Shown: positions 18,405 to 28,185 of the stretch, one piece after another
How the letters are laid out: the number at the start of each line of letters is the position of its first letter
How positions within the stretch are numbered: position 1 is the stretch's first letter
From: Clostridiales bacterium
GTDB taxonomy: Bacteria; Bacillota_E; Sulfobacillia; Sulfobacillales; JAIMBI01
Direction: 5' to 3'
Assembly (NCBI GenBank): GCA_027318915.1
Contig: DAHVOH010000011.1
Coordinates: forward strand, 1-54,971
Length of the DNA: 54,971 bases
Position numbers and translations under genes: made by a program
Notes under the pieces: generated by a model
What the model saw: the letters and a program-made list of their open reading frames with translations, nothing else
Told to the model about the DNA's origin: nothing
The model's database searches: none

Positions 18405-19627
18405 GACCCCACCTCCTGGGCGTTCAGGCCCGGATAGTGGATACCGTCCCACGCAAATGCCGGACTCTCCGCTTCCTGCAGGACGTCCAGAATCATGTCG
18501 CGCGTCAAATCACGACCCCCCAGTCCAAACACCAAACCGGCCACCTCGTGGTCTCGCCGCAGCCGGCCGGCGATTTCCGTATAGAGGGGAGGCCACGATC
18601 CCAAGGACAGAGCCCGCTCCCACACGAGGAGACGCTGCGCGGGGTGCAGCGCATTCTCAATCAACGCCGCGGGAAATGGGCGGAACGCGCGCAATTTGAG
18701 CAGGCCCACCGAGATGCCCCGGGCACGGGCCAGGTCAATCGCGTCCTTCATCGTCCCGGCGGCCGATCCCATCACAACCAGCACCCAACGGGCATCGTCC
18801 AGGCGATAGGACTCCACCGGAGACACATCACGGCCCGTCAATTCTGCGTATTCGGCAGCCAGCCGCATCCAGTGGGTAAGCGCGCCGGTGTTGGCGCGGT
18901 CAATCGCCACGCGCTGCTCGAAATAGGCATCGGGCATGGCAAAGGCGCCCTCTGTCACCGGATGGTGGGTGTCCAGCAGGGGGGTGGGTACGGTGTAGGG
19001 GCCGACGAACTCCCGTACGGCGGCATCGTCGAGGATGTCCACCGGCTCGGCGGAGTGGGTGATGGTGAAACCGTCCTGGCCGACCAGCACCGGCAGCATC
19101 ACCGCCGGGTCGGAGGCCAGCCGGGTGGCCAGCACCATCAGGTCGTAGGCCTCCTGGGCATTCTCGGCGAACATGATCACGGCGCCGGCATCCCGCGCCA
19201 GCATGGCGTCGGAGTGGTCGGCATGAATGTTGATGGGGCCGGACAGCGCCCGATTGCCCAGCGCGACCACCACCGGGGCGCGCAGCGAAGCGGCGATGTA
19301 GACGACCTCAATCATGTAGGCCAAACCCTGGGACGCGGTGGCGGTGATGGTGCGGCCGCCGGCCAACGCGCTTCCGACCGCGGCGCTCATGGCCGAGTGT
19401 TCCGACTCCATCAGCATCAACTCGGTGTGCACCCGGCCGTCCGCCACGAACTGGGCAAACGTTTCGATGATGGGCGTCTGCGGCGTGATGGGGTATACCG
19501 GCACCACGTCCGGGTCAATCTGACGCATGGCTTCGGCGGTGGCTTGGCCGCCGGTCAACAGGCGCCGGGGACGCACCGGGCGCGGTTCGACGGCGTCTTG
19601 GGTCGGATGCGGAGCGGAAGTTGCCAT
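18401..19627 (-). CDS. porA: 2-oxoacid:ferredoxin oxidoreductase alpha subunit (PorA/VorA type)
   Basis: A 408-residue alpha subunit that carries the PYR domain and the transketolase C-terminal-like domain. The key motif is VYPITPQTPIIE, followed by the glutamate-bearing MLMESEHSAMSAAVGSALAG and TATASQGLAYM, which are standard for PorA. The C-terminal part has VVMGSAAGTMKDAID and the VGLLKLRAFRPFP strand. The start ATG lies four bases after the stop of the ferredoxin subunit gene. The end overlaps porB by four bases (ATGA), giving tight stoichiometric coupling. With the neighbouring ferredoxin and gamma genes it forms a complete heterotetramer. Confidence 0.92.
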   Translation of the reverse strand: MATSAPHPTQDAVEPRPVRPRRLLTGGQATAEAMRQIDPDVVPVYPITPQTPIIETFAQFVADGRVHTELMLMESEHSAMSAAVGSALAGGRTITATASQGLAYMIEVVYIAASLRAPVVVALGNRALSGPINIHADHSDAMLARDAGAVIMFAENAQEAYDLMVLATRLASDPAVMLPVLVGQDGFTITHSAEPVDILDDAAVREFVGPYTVPTPLLDTHHPVTEGAFAMPDAYFEQRVAIDRANTGALTHWMRLAAEYAELTGRDVSPVESYRLDDARWVLVVMGSAAGTMKDAIDLARARGISVGLLKLRAFRPFPAALIENALHPAQRLLVWERALSLGSWPPLYTEIAGRLRRDHEVAGLVFGLGGRDLTRDMILDVLQEAESPAFAWDGIHYPGLNAQEVGS

Positions 19628-19631
19628 AGGG

Positions 19632-19958
19632 TCACCGGCTTTCTTGGATCAACTCGGCGGGCGAGGACGCATCGGGGCTGTCCGCCACCATGACGATGGC
19701 AGTTTCCGGACACACAGCGGCACACACCTCGCAGCCTTTGCACAGGTTGAGGTTGATGCCGACGACGAAGGCGTCCCGCGTTTCAATGGCGCGATCCGGA
19801 CAATACGCCCAGCACAAGAGGCAGTGGACGCACCGGTCCCATTCGATGGCGGGCCGGGTTCCCGTGCGCCACGTGCCGGTCTGCGGACGGTGCGCCGGAT
19901 CCGGGGTGACGCGCCCGCCGGACAAGGCAACCGGGCTGTTTGTTGTGCGGGTGCTCAT
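19632..19958 (-). CDS. porD: 2-oxoacid:ferredoxin oxidoreductase delta subunit (2[4Fe-4S] ferredoxin)
   Basis: A 108-residue subunit with two complete [4Fe-4S] motifs: CVHCLLCWAYCPD and CKGCEVCAAVCPE. The region before the clusters (RTGTRPAIEWDRC) matches the PorD lead sequence. It carries electrons from the beta-subunit cluster to soluble ferredoxin. The ATG at 19958 overlaps the porG stop by four bases, so the longer frame starting at 19982 is not needed. Confidence 0.9.
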   Translation of the reverse strand: MSTRTTNSPVALSGGRVTPDPAHRPQTGTWRTGTRPAIEWDRCVHCLLCWAYCPDRAIETRDAFVVGINLNLCKGCEVCAAVCPETAIVMVADSPDASSPAELIQESR

Positions 19959-20521
19959 GCCACACGCTCCTTGTCGGCCCACCGGTACCCGGCCTGGGTA
20001 GCGGCCAGCGCGGCTTGTAGCCGGCCTTGGTCAAGCCGCGGACCCAGCAGTTCAACCACGGCGTCCATCAGGGCCGCTTCCGGCACGTCGCCCACAACCC
20101 GGGCCACCACACCTACCAACACCACATTCACGTAGGCGCTGCCGGCGGCTTGGGCCAGCGCGTTGGCGGGGACGCTCCAAATCCGCCCGGTAAATCCGGT
20201 GCGACGGGCCAGACTATCCGGGGCCTCTTCACTGTTCACCACCAGCAGGCCCTCGGGACCCAATCCTCGCGTCGGATCGGTCTCCGCCCAGAGGGAAGCG
20301 TCCAGCACCACCGCGTAGTCGGGATGCTCCACCCCGTCGTGCCGTCGAATGCGGCGGCTGTCGGCCCGGTTGTAGGCCAGCATAGGGGCGCCGCTGCGCT
20401 CGGGACCATATTCGGGAAAGGCTTGCACCGAGAGACCGGCCCCCATCTGGGCCAGCGCCAGCAGCTGTGCCGCGGTCTTGGCGCCCTGACCCCCCCGTCC
20501 GTGCCATCGAACTTCCACCAT
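19955..20521 (-). CDS. porG: 2-oxoacid:ferredoxin oxidoreductase gamma subunit (PorG type)
   Basis: A 188-residue gamma subunit that binds CoA in the related complexes. The opening VEVRWHGRGGQGAKTAAQLLA and the following FPEYGPERSGAPMLAY are the two signature blocks of this family. ANALAQAAGSAYVNVVLVG near the end is the third. The ATG has GAAGGA about eight bases upstream. It begins 30 bases after korC, so both oxidoreductase sets are joined in one transcript. Confidence 0.92.
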   Translation of the reverse strand: MVEVRWHGRGGQGAKTAAQLLALAQMGAGLSVQAFPEYGPERSGAPMLAYNRADSRRIRRHDGVEHPDYAVVLDASLWAETDPTRGLGPEGLLVVNSEEAPDSLARRTGFTGRIWSVPANALAQAAGSAYVNVVLVGVVARVVGDVPEAALMDAVVELLGPRLDQGRLQAALAATQAGYRWADKERVA

Positions 20522-20551
20522 GAATGATCCTTCTTTCCCGCCAGCGGACCG

Positions 20552-21127
20552 CTACCCGACGGCCGGCTCGGAGGGTGCGCCGCCGAGGCGTGGTGCCAAT
20601 TCGTAACCCGCCGTCAGGGCCGCCAAGTTGAGGTCGAGCAGATCCGGTTTGACCCGACGTCGAACGGCCGCCGCGATCGCATCCAGGCTCACCACGGTGC
20701 GGACTCTGGCCAGCGAACCCAACGCCGCCATGTTCATCGCCAGTTCCTGACCCAACCCGCGAGCCAAGGCCCGCCACGGCAAAGCCCAGAGGCCCGGTTC
20801 CACCGGCGCATCGCCGAGGGCGGACTGCTCCACCAACCGCATCCCGTCGGGAGCAATCTGGCGCCCATAGCGCAGAAATCCTTCCCGGGACAGGCATACC
20901 AAGATGTCGGGGACCAGGACCTGCGGGAAGGCGATGGGTCGGGCCGAAAGAATCACCTCCGCCTTGGTCGCGCCGAGACGAGCTTCGGGTCCGTATTCCT
21001 GGGTTTCGGTCACTTGGCGTCCCTCATTCATGGCGGCTTCGGCCAAGATGGCGCCGGCCAGCATGATGCCCTGCCCCCCGCGTCCGGTGAGGCGAATCCG
21101 GGTCACCCCGTCCCTCTGGTCACTCAT
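20552..21127 (-). CDS. korC: 2-oxoacid:acceptor oxidoreductase gamma subunit (KorC type)
   Basis: A 191-residue gamma subunit of the second oxidoreductase. It shows RIRLTGRGGQGIMLAGAILAEAA and ETQEYGPEARLGATKAEVILS, the KorC-type versions of the CoA-binding signature, and AMNMAALGSLARV near the end. It differs clearly from porG in the second block (EARLGATKAE against ERSGAPMLAY), so the two are not a recent duplication. Its start overlaps the korB stop by eight bases. Confidence 0.9.
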   Translation of the reverse strand: MSDQRDGVTRIRLTGRGGQGIMLAGAILAEAAMNEGRQVTETQEYGPEARLGATKAEVILSARPIAFPQVLVPDILVCLSREGFLRYGRQIAPDGMRLVEQSALGDAPVEPGLWALPWRALARGLGQELAMNMAALGSLARVRTVVSLDAIAAAVRRRVKPDLLDLNLAALTAGYELAPRLGGAPSEPAVG

Positions 21128-21947
21128 GGCGCAGCCCTCCCGCCGCCGCGAGGCGCGCCTGATATTGGCGGACGTACTCGGGCCGAATGTCTTGGCGAAA
21201 GATGCCCGTCGGCAGCGATCCCGCCAACTCCCGGGCGGAGGACGCCTCCCGGGGGGCGTCGGTGAGCTCCCGTTCCCACATCAGCATCTCCGGCGCCTCG
21301 CCGATCCGGTTCAAACGCCCGAAGTACGTGGGACACTGGGTGATAATCTCGACGACGGCAAAGCCGGGGTGCAAAATGGCCTGTTCAATGTAAAGCGGCA
21401 TTTCCTGCATGTCGAAGGTGGTGGTGCGGGCCACGTAGCTCGCCCCGGCGGCCAGTGCCAGCTCGATGGTCTCGAAGGTGCGCTCGACCGCCCCGTGCAG
21501 CGAGGTGGTGGTGCGCGAGCCGATGGGGGTTGTCGGCGCTAATTGGCCCCCGGTCATCCCGTAAATGGCGTTGTTGTACAGCAGCAGCGTGACGTCCAGG
21601 TTGCGGCGCGCGGCATGCAGGAAGTGATTGCCGCCGATGGCCAGGGCGTCTCCGTCGCCGGAGGTGACCACCACGGTCAAGGCAGGCCGCGCCATCTTGA
21701 GCCCGGTGGCGAACGCCAGGGCACGTCCGTGGGTGGTGTGGAGCGCGTTGGTCGCCATGTAAAACGGCGTGCGACCGCTGCAGCCGATGCCGCCCACCAC
21801 GGCCACTTGGTCGGGCTCGCGCTCCAGCCGCTCCAGCGCCAGGGCCAACGCTTGGGCGATGCTGCCGTTGCCGCATCCGGGACACCAGACGGTGGGCAGC
21901 ATCTCGCGGCGAAGATAGCGGTCGACGTCCGCTCCCAGTCTAGGCAT
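21120..21947 (-). CDS. korB: 2-oxoacid:acceptor oxidoreductase beta subunit (KorB type)
   Basis: A 275-residue TPP-binding subunit. It has PTVWCPGCGNGSIAQALA with the cluster cysteines, GGIGCSGRTPFYM with the third cysteine, and a TPP/Mg motif TSGDGDALAIGGNHFLHAAR followed by LLYNNAIYGMTGGQ. TQCPTYFGRLN supplies the last cysteine. These features are those of 2-oxoglutarate:ferredoxin oxidoreductase beta subunits. The ATG at 21947 follows GGAGGCGTGTCCC and overlaps the korA stop by eight bases. Confidence 0.92.
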   Translation of the reverse strand: MPRLGADVDRYLRREMLPTVWCPGCGNGSIAQALALALERLEREPDQVAVVGGIGCSGRTPFYMATNALHTTHGRALAFATGLKMARPALTVVVTSGDGDALAIGGNHFLHAARRNLDVTLLLYNNAIYGMTGGQLAPTTPIGSRTTTSLHGAVERTFETIELALAAGASYVARTTTFDMQEMPLYIEQAILHPGFAVVEIITQCPTYFGRLNRIGEAPEMLMWERELTDAPREASSARELAGSLPTGIFRQDIRPEYVRQYQARLAAAGGLRHE

Positions 21948-23076
21948 GGGACACGCCTCCTCGGGCGACGGGAATGTGCGCGAGCAGTTCATCCCGAATC
22001 TCTTCCGGGGCCAACAGCGTGCCGTCGGCACGGCCCTGACCCACCACGGTCGTCCGTCCCGCGACGGCCGCTCGCACCGGCATGATCATTTGGCCCCAGT
22101 TGAGTTCCACCACGGCCAGCAGATCCACCCGCTCGGCCACCCGCAGCAGGGGCGCTACGGGTAGCGGCCACAGCACGTCCAGAGCCAGCAGTCCCGCTCG
22201 CACGCCCCGGTCGCGAAGGAGCTGGACCGCCTCCCGCGCGCCGCGGGCCGTGATGCCGTAGGCCACGATGGCCACCTCGGCATCGTCCAGTTCCCACCCC
22301 TGCACACCTTCGGCCAATTCTGCATCCGCCGCCAGGCGGGCGTCCGCGTCGCGCAGGATCTGTTCCTGGGCCCGCCCGCTGCCGGTGCGCGGCAGCCCAT
22401 CCGGGCCGTGAGACAGTCCGGTGACGACGGTGGGCGGACCGGCGCCGAAAGGAACGAAAGGCACGTTGCCAAAGGTCGGGTCGGTCTTGGCCCGGGTGGC
22501 CGGGCGAATGGGTTCGGGCGGGCCCAGGTCCGGCAGGTCCACCGGTTCGCGCATGTGCGCGATGACGGCGTCCAGCAGCACGACCACCGGCAGTCGATGA
22601 CGCTCGGCCAAACGGAACGCCTTCACCATGACATCGTACGCGCCGCGCACGGATGACGCGGTGAGCACAATCGCCGGGCGATCGCCGTGGGAGCCGTATC
22701 GGGCCTGCAGGACGTCCGCCTGGCCGGGCAGAGTGGGAAGGCCCGTCGAAGGGCCGCCGCGCTGCGAGTCCACAATCACGGACGGGGTCTGGGTCATGGC
22801 AGCGTACCCGATATGCTCCTGCATGAGCGAAAACCCGGGCCCTGACGTTGCCGTCATGGCACGCGCGCCGCCCCAGGCGGCGCCGATGACCGCCGCAATC
22901 GCCGCCAGCTCGTCTTCCATTTGGAGGAAGACGCCCCCGCGCGGTGGCAGTCGGCGGGCCATCTCCTCCATGATTTCGGTGGCGGGCGTGATAGGATAGC
23001 CGGCGTAAAAGTTGCAACCGGCCGCCAGCGCGCCGTGCGCCACGGCCTCGTTCCCCATCATCAGCCGAAGCGCCAT
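21940..23076 (-). CDS. korA: 2-oxoacid:acceptor oxidoreductase alpha subunit (KorA type)
   Basis: A 378-residue alpha subunit. MMGNEAVAHGALAAGCNFYAGYPITPATEIME is read here as the PYR-domain core, with YPITPATEIM the key motif. It is followed by FLQMEDELAAIAAVIGAAWGG and TSGPGFSLMQEHIGYA. The C-terminal half has VAIVAYGITARGAREAV and the LDVLWPLPV strand. At 378 residues it is the short KorA form without a fused gamma domain, matching the separate korC gene. AAGGAGG lies eight bases before the ATG. It starts 77 bases after the ferredoxin subunit gene. Confidence 0.92.
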   Translation of the reverse strand: MALRLMMGNEAVAHGALAAGCNFYAGYPITPATEIMEEMARRLPPRGGVFLQMEDELAAIAAVIGAAWGGARAMTATSGPGFSLMQEHIGYAAMTQTPSVIVDSQRGGPSTGLPTLPGQADVLQARYGSHGDRPAIVLTASSVRGAYDVMVKAFRLAERHRLPVVVLLDAVIAHMREPVDLPDLGPPEPIRPATRAKTDPTFGNVPFVPFGAGPPTVVTGLSHGPDGLPRTGSGRAQEQILRDADARLAADAELAEGVQGWELDDAEVAIVAYGITARGAREAVQLLRDRGVRAGLLALDVLWPLPVAPLLRVAERVDLLAVVELNWGQMIMPVRAAVAGRTTVVGQGRADGTLLAPEEIRDELLAHIPVARGGVSHA

Positions 23077-23153
23077 GGTGCGGCCCTCCTTCATGTGTAC
23101 CCCCCGGCAAGCGCTCGCCGCCCAATCCTGAGGCAGGCGGGGCCCCGGTGCTC

Positions 23154-23441
23154 TCAGGGTCGGTCCGCGCCCGATCCTCGCTCCAGCACAAAGACGAAAT
23201 CCGGGCACCGGCCGGCGCACACGCCGCAGAACATACAGCGCGCGATGTCTCGAACCACCAGCCGGTCCACCTCATCCAGCTCCAGGATACCGGCCGGGCA
23301 GGCGTCGATGCAGAGCCGGCAACCCTTGCAGTAGGCTCGGCGGACCACGAGCGTCGCGTCGTCCTGCTCCCAGCGCACCGTGGCGTCCGGTGGAATCGGC
23401 GGTGACGGGTTGACCAGCACGGAATCTGTCACCAGCGTCAT
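23154..23441 (-). CDS. korD: KorD-type 2[4Fe-4S] ferredoxin subunit
   Basis: A 95-residue protein with two [4Fe-4S] motifs, CKGCRLCIDACPAG and CMFCGVCAGRCPD, preceded by VRRAYCKGC. It is the electron-exit subunit of the KorABCD complex. Its ATG overlaps the stop of the GltD-like gene by four bases, which links ferredoxin reduction directly to that flavoprotein. Confidence 0.88.
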   Translation of the reverse strand: MTLVTDSVLVNPSPPIPPDATVRWEQDDATLVVRRAYCKGCRLCIDACPAGILELDEVDRLVVRDIARCMFCGVCAGRCPDFVFVLERGSGADRP

Positions 23442-24853
23442 GGCGTCGGCCCTCCGGTCAGCGCCTGCGCAATGCCGGAAGCCGCGATCTTGCCCAGCCG
23501 GACGGCCTCCACGACGGTGCCGCCGCCGTTCAACGCATCGCCGCCCGCAAAATACCGAGGGTTACCCGTGCGCCCCGATGCGGGGTCGGCGACGATGCGC
23601 CCCTGATGGACCGTCAACCCGTCGATCCACTCCAAAAACGGGAGACGGGGGCTCTGGCCCATGGCCTTGACCACCGTGTCCACCGCCAGGGTGCAGAGGT
23701 CCCCCGCTATCGGTTCCGGTCGCCGGCGTCCGGAGCGGTCCGGTTCGCCGAGTCGCATGACTTGGCACTCAAGTGCTTCCACACGGTGCGTGCCGAGCAT
23801 GCGCCGCGGCTCGACCAACCACAGGAACGCGACGCCCTCCTCCTCGGCTTCCGCCACTTCATGGGGATACGCGGGCATCTCAGCGCGGGTGCGCCGGTAC
23901 ACCAGCGTGACTTCGGAGGCTCCCAGGCGCACCGCCTCCCGGGCCACGTCAATCGCCGTGTTGCCGCCCCCGATGACGGCGACGCGGCGACCGATCGGCA
24001 GCGGGTCGCCACGCTTGATGGCTTCGATGAAGGGGAGCGATTCGTAGACCCCGTCCAGCGTGTCGCCGGGGTATGAGACCGCAAGGTCGCCGCCCATGCC
24101 CACGGCTAGGAAGATGGCATCGGCGTCTCGTTCCAGTGCCGCGAGCCGTTCGGGCGTGTCCACCGGATGGCCCAGCTCGAACCGGACGCCCAAAGCTTCG
24201 AGCCGCCGCATTTCGCGCGGCAGCGGCTCGACCATGAGGCGATAGGGAGCGATGGCATATCGCGCCAAGCCTCCCACCTCGGGCCGCTCATCGTAGACGG
24301 TGACCCGATAGCCCCCCTGCGCCAGCAGGGCGGCGCACGCCAGGCCGGCGGGACCGGCGCCGATGACGGCCACCCGGAACTTCTGACGCGGCGCGGGACG
24401 CGGATCGGAGCGGGTCGCAGCGTTCAACAGTTGGTCCGTGGCGTACCGTTGCAAACGCCCGACGTCCACGGGGCGCTGGCGGACCGCCTCCAGGACGCAG
24501 GCTCCTTCGCAGAGAACCTCGGTGGGGCACACGCGCGCGCAGGTGCCGCCCAGCGGATTGGCGGCCAAGATTATCTCGGCAGCCTGCTCCACCTGACCCC
24601 GCGCGATGGCACCGATGAAGCGGGGGACGTCGACATCCGCCGGGCACGCCGTTTGGCAGGGGGCCGGCACTTCCGGTCCCCCGCACTCCAAGCACCGGTA
24701 CGCTTCCGCCAGGGCTTCATGGTCCGTCAAGGGCGGCTTCAGCTCGGCCGCCATGGCCCCACCGGGTTCGACCGTGTGCAACAGGGCGGCGAGGTCAGGT
24801 CGACCCCGTCCCTGCCTCAGGCTGGGTGCTATCGGTTCGGTTCGCACGCTCAT
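23438..24853 (-). CDS. GltD/NfnB-like FAD- and NAD(P)H-binding oxidoreductase
   Basis: A 471-residue flavoprotein of the glutamate synthase small-subunit family. The N-terminal cluster domain has CLECGGPEVPAPCQTACPAD and NPLGGTCARVCPTEVLCEGAC. The FAD fold is VAVIGAGPAGLACAALLAQGG, and the NAD(P)H fold is VAVIGGGNTAIDVAREAVRLG followed by VYRRTRAEMPA. The C-terminal YFAGGDALNGGGTVVEAV closes the FAD site. No glutamate synthase large subunit is present, so transfer of electrons between ferredoxin and NAD(P)H with the adjacent korD is a better guess. The start is either this ATG, which nearly touches GGGAGGG, or the GTG two codons on. Confidence 0.88.
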   Translation of the reverse strand: MSVRTEPIAPSLRQGRGRPDLAALLHTVEPGGAMAAELKPPLTDHEALAEAYRCLECGGPEVPAPCQTACPADVDVPRFIGAIARGQVEQAAEIILAANPLGGTCARVCPTEVLCEGACVLEAVRQRPVDVGRLQRYATDQLLNAATRSDPRPAPRQKFRVAVIGAGPAGLACAALLAQGGYRVTVYDERPEVGGLARYAIAPYRLMVEPLPREMRRLEALGVRFELGHPVDTPERLAALERDADAIFLAVGMGGDLAVSYPGDTLDGVYESLPFIEAIKRGDPLPIGRRVAVIGGGNTAIDVAREAVRLGASEVTLVYRRTRAEMPAYPHEVAEAEEEGVAFLWLVEPRRMLGTHRVEALECQVMRLGEPDRSGRRRPEPIAGDLCTLAVDTVVKAMGQSPRLPFLEWIDGLTVHQGRIVADPASGRTGNPRYFAGGDALNGGGTVVEAVRLGKIAASGIAQALTGGPTP

Positions 24854-24901
24854 CCCTCCCTGGCCGTCTCGCCGGAACACTGCCGGCCGATCGCCCACCA
24901 T

Positions 24902-24928
24902 CCCTCTCCCTGCCGCTGCCGGAGAGGG
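24902..24928 (-). terminator. Hairpin between pntB and the GltD-like gene
   Basis: CCCTCTCC and GGAGAGGG form a perfect eight-base stem around an 11-base loop in the only sizeable gap (105 bases) of the twelve-gene run. No T-run follows. It may set lower expression of downstream genes or stabilise the pnt message. Confidence 0.4.
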
Positions 24929-24958
24929 GGCGGCTCCCGTCCGAGACCGCGCGGCGAA

Positions 24959-26339
<1,381 letters not shown>

Positions 26340-26347
<8 letters not shown>

Positions 26348-26651
26348 GAGGCGGCACCTCCTTCTGACCCGGGGAACGGCGGAACATCTCCAGCATGCGA
26401 TCGGTCACCACATATCCGCCGACGACGTTCAGGGTGCCGAGGAACACGGCAATGCCGCCCAGCACAATCTGAGCAAGACCATGCGTGGCCGCCGTCGCCG
26501 CCACCGCTCCCACCAGGATCACACCGTGGATGGCATTGGTGGCCGACATCAGCGGCGTGTGCAGCACGGACGGAATCTTGGTGATGAGGGCAAAGCCCAA
26601 AAAGACCGCCAGGATGAAGACAAAGAGCTCAGGCAGCAAGTTGCTCGGCAT
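26340..26651 (-). CDS. pntA2: NAD(P) transhydrogenase subunit alpha, part 2 (membrane)
   Basis: A 103-residue protein with three membrane helices: ELFVFILAVFLGFALI, the segment around IHGVILVGAVAATAA, and IVLGGIAVFLGTLNVVGGYVV. TKIPSVLHTPLMSATNAIHG is the conserved loop of the alpha-subunit membrane domain. The FRRSPGQKE tail is typical. In E. coli this is fused to the soluble part; here it is separate, as in many Gram-positive and photosynthetic bacteria. Its ATG overlaps the alpha1 stop by one base. Confidence 0.93.
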
Positions 26652-27862
26652 CAGACACGTCCTCCTTCTCCTTGAGGCGCGGCCGCTTGGGGCGCTACGG
26701 CGGCCATCGCCGACTCCAGACGCTGGCGGGTGCCGGCATGCACCACCTCGCCATCGCGGGTGATGGTGGTGGCCCGGACAATCTCATCGCCATCCCCGGG
26801 CAGGGTGGGGGCTTCGGCATCGTCCGCCGCCTGCAGCCCCTGATCGATCAGGAGTCGGAGAAAGTTCAAAACGTTGCGCGAGTACAGTTGACTGGAAGGG
26901 TTCGCCATCTGCGACGGCAAGTCGGTCGCCCCGTCGACGATGACGCCGTGGGCGCGCACACGCTGTCCCGGGACGGTCGCGGCACAGTTGCCGCCGGCCT
27001 CGGCCGCCAAGTCCATGATGACCGCTCCGGCATGCATCGACGCCACCATCTCCTCGCTGATGAGAAGCGGCGCCCGACTGCCCGGCACCATCGCGGTGGT
27101 GATGACGACATCGGCCGCCTTGACGGGACCGGCCAGAAATTGGCGTTCCCGCTCTTCCTCATCCGCCGCCACGGCACGGGCGTATCCGCCCGTCCCTTCC
27201 GCTTGAATATCGGGCAGGGCGAGGAACGTGGCGCCCAGGCTTTCCACCTGCTCTTTGACAACGGGGCGGGCATCAAACGCCTGAACCACGGCACCCAGCC
27301 GATGCGCGGTGGCCACGGCCTGCAATCCGGCCACCCCGGCTCCCAGCACCACAAAGCGGGCGGGGGCGATGGTGCCGGCGGACGTCATGAGCATGGGCAG
27401 GAACCGCTCCACCAGCTGAGCCGCCATGATGACGGCGCGATAGCCGCTGACCGTGCTCATCGCCGACAGCACGTCCATGCTCTGCGCGCGGCTGATGCGG
27501 GGCAGGGCGTCGAGGCTGAACGTCACCAGGCCCCGTTGGGCCAGAAGGGCCATGGATTGCGGATTGACCAACGGACCCATGAGGCCGATGAGGACCGTGC
27601 CGGGTCGCAGGACGGTTTGGACCTCGGCTGCGGGCGGCCGAATACCCAGGACCACGTGGGCGTGACTCAGCAGCTCCCCGACATCCTCATGGATGTCGGC
27701 TCCCGCGGCGCGATAGGCCGCGTCCGAATGCTGGGCCGCTTCCCCGGCGCCAGCCGCCACACCCACGTGGTGGCCCATGCCCACCAATTGTTGGACCGCA
27801 TCGGGCACCAATGCCACTCGGCGTTCGCCGGCCATTGTTTCCCGGAGGACCGCGATGAACAA
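26651..27862 (-). CDS. pntA1: NAD(P) transhydrogenase subunit alpha, part 1 (NAD-binding)
   Basis: A 403-residue soluble subunit (domain I). It opens with IAVLRETMAGERRVALVPD, has DALPRISRAQSMDVLSAMS, and carries the NAD fold VVLGAGVAGLQAVATAHRLG (about 171-190). The mobile-loop region with Gly, Tyr and Ala follows at EGTGGYARAV. The start is a TTG at 27862, supported by GAGGAG eight bases upstream and by homology starting at that point; no ATG fits as well. It is the first gene of the twelve-gene run, 324 bases from the divergent kinase gene, so the promoter should lie in that gap. Confidence 0.93.
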   Translation of the reverse strand: MFIAVLRETMAGERRVALVPDAVQQLVGMGHHVGVAAGAGEAAQHSDAAYRAAGADIHEDVGELLSHAHVVLGIRPPAAEVQTVLRPGTVLIGLMGPLVNPQSMALLAQRGLVTFSLDALPRISRAQSMDVLSAMSTVSGYRAVIMAAQLVERFLPMLMTSAGTIAPARFVVLGAGVAGLQAVATAHRLGAVVQAFDARPVVKEQVESLGATFLALPDIQAEGTGGYARAVAADEEERERQFLAGPVKAADVVITTAMVPGSRAPLLISEEMVASMHAGAVIMDLAAEAGGNCAATVPGQRVRAHGVIVDGATDLPSQMANPSSQLYSRNVLNFLRLLIDQGLQAADDAEAPTLPGDGDEIVRATTITRDGEVVHAGTRQRLESAMAAVAPQAAAPQGEGGRV

Positions 27863-28185
27863 GCGTCTCACTCCTCGTGTGCTTCTGCGAATCGCCCGGC
27901 AGCCGACGGCCCCATCCTCTTGTATCACCCATGGAGCGCGCTGAGCATGACCTTTCGGACCATTCAGCCACGGTCATGTGGCCCCCATCCGGAGAGCGCC
28001 GCGCTGAGTGTTGCCGGCTTCCTCGGACTCTTGGCCGGAATTCCGAACGATTCGTGCTATTAATGTAGGACTTTTTGCGGACGGCGGCACCACCTTGACC
28101 AATCTGCGCCGGGGACGGTATGTGAAGACAGGGACGGGTGGGAGTCGGGCACGCGGGGGTGCGGGGCCACGGAGGCGTTGCCGGC
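27863..28185. promoter_or_regulatory. Divergent promoter region pntA1 / DUF1537 kinase
   Basis: These 323 bases separate two divergent operons. The palindrome CGGAATTCCG lies at 28036-28045, next to the AT-richer TATTAATGTAGGAC, which could hold a -10 element for the kinase side. No clean -35/-10 pair was confirmed on either strand. Confidence 0.35.

Noticed and set aside
22408..22656. Short plus-strand frames inside the oxidoreductase operon
   Set aside because: They are shadows of korA codons and have no initiation signals.
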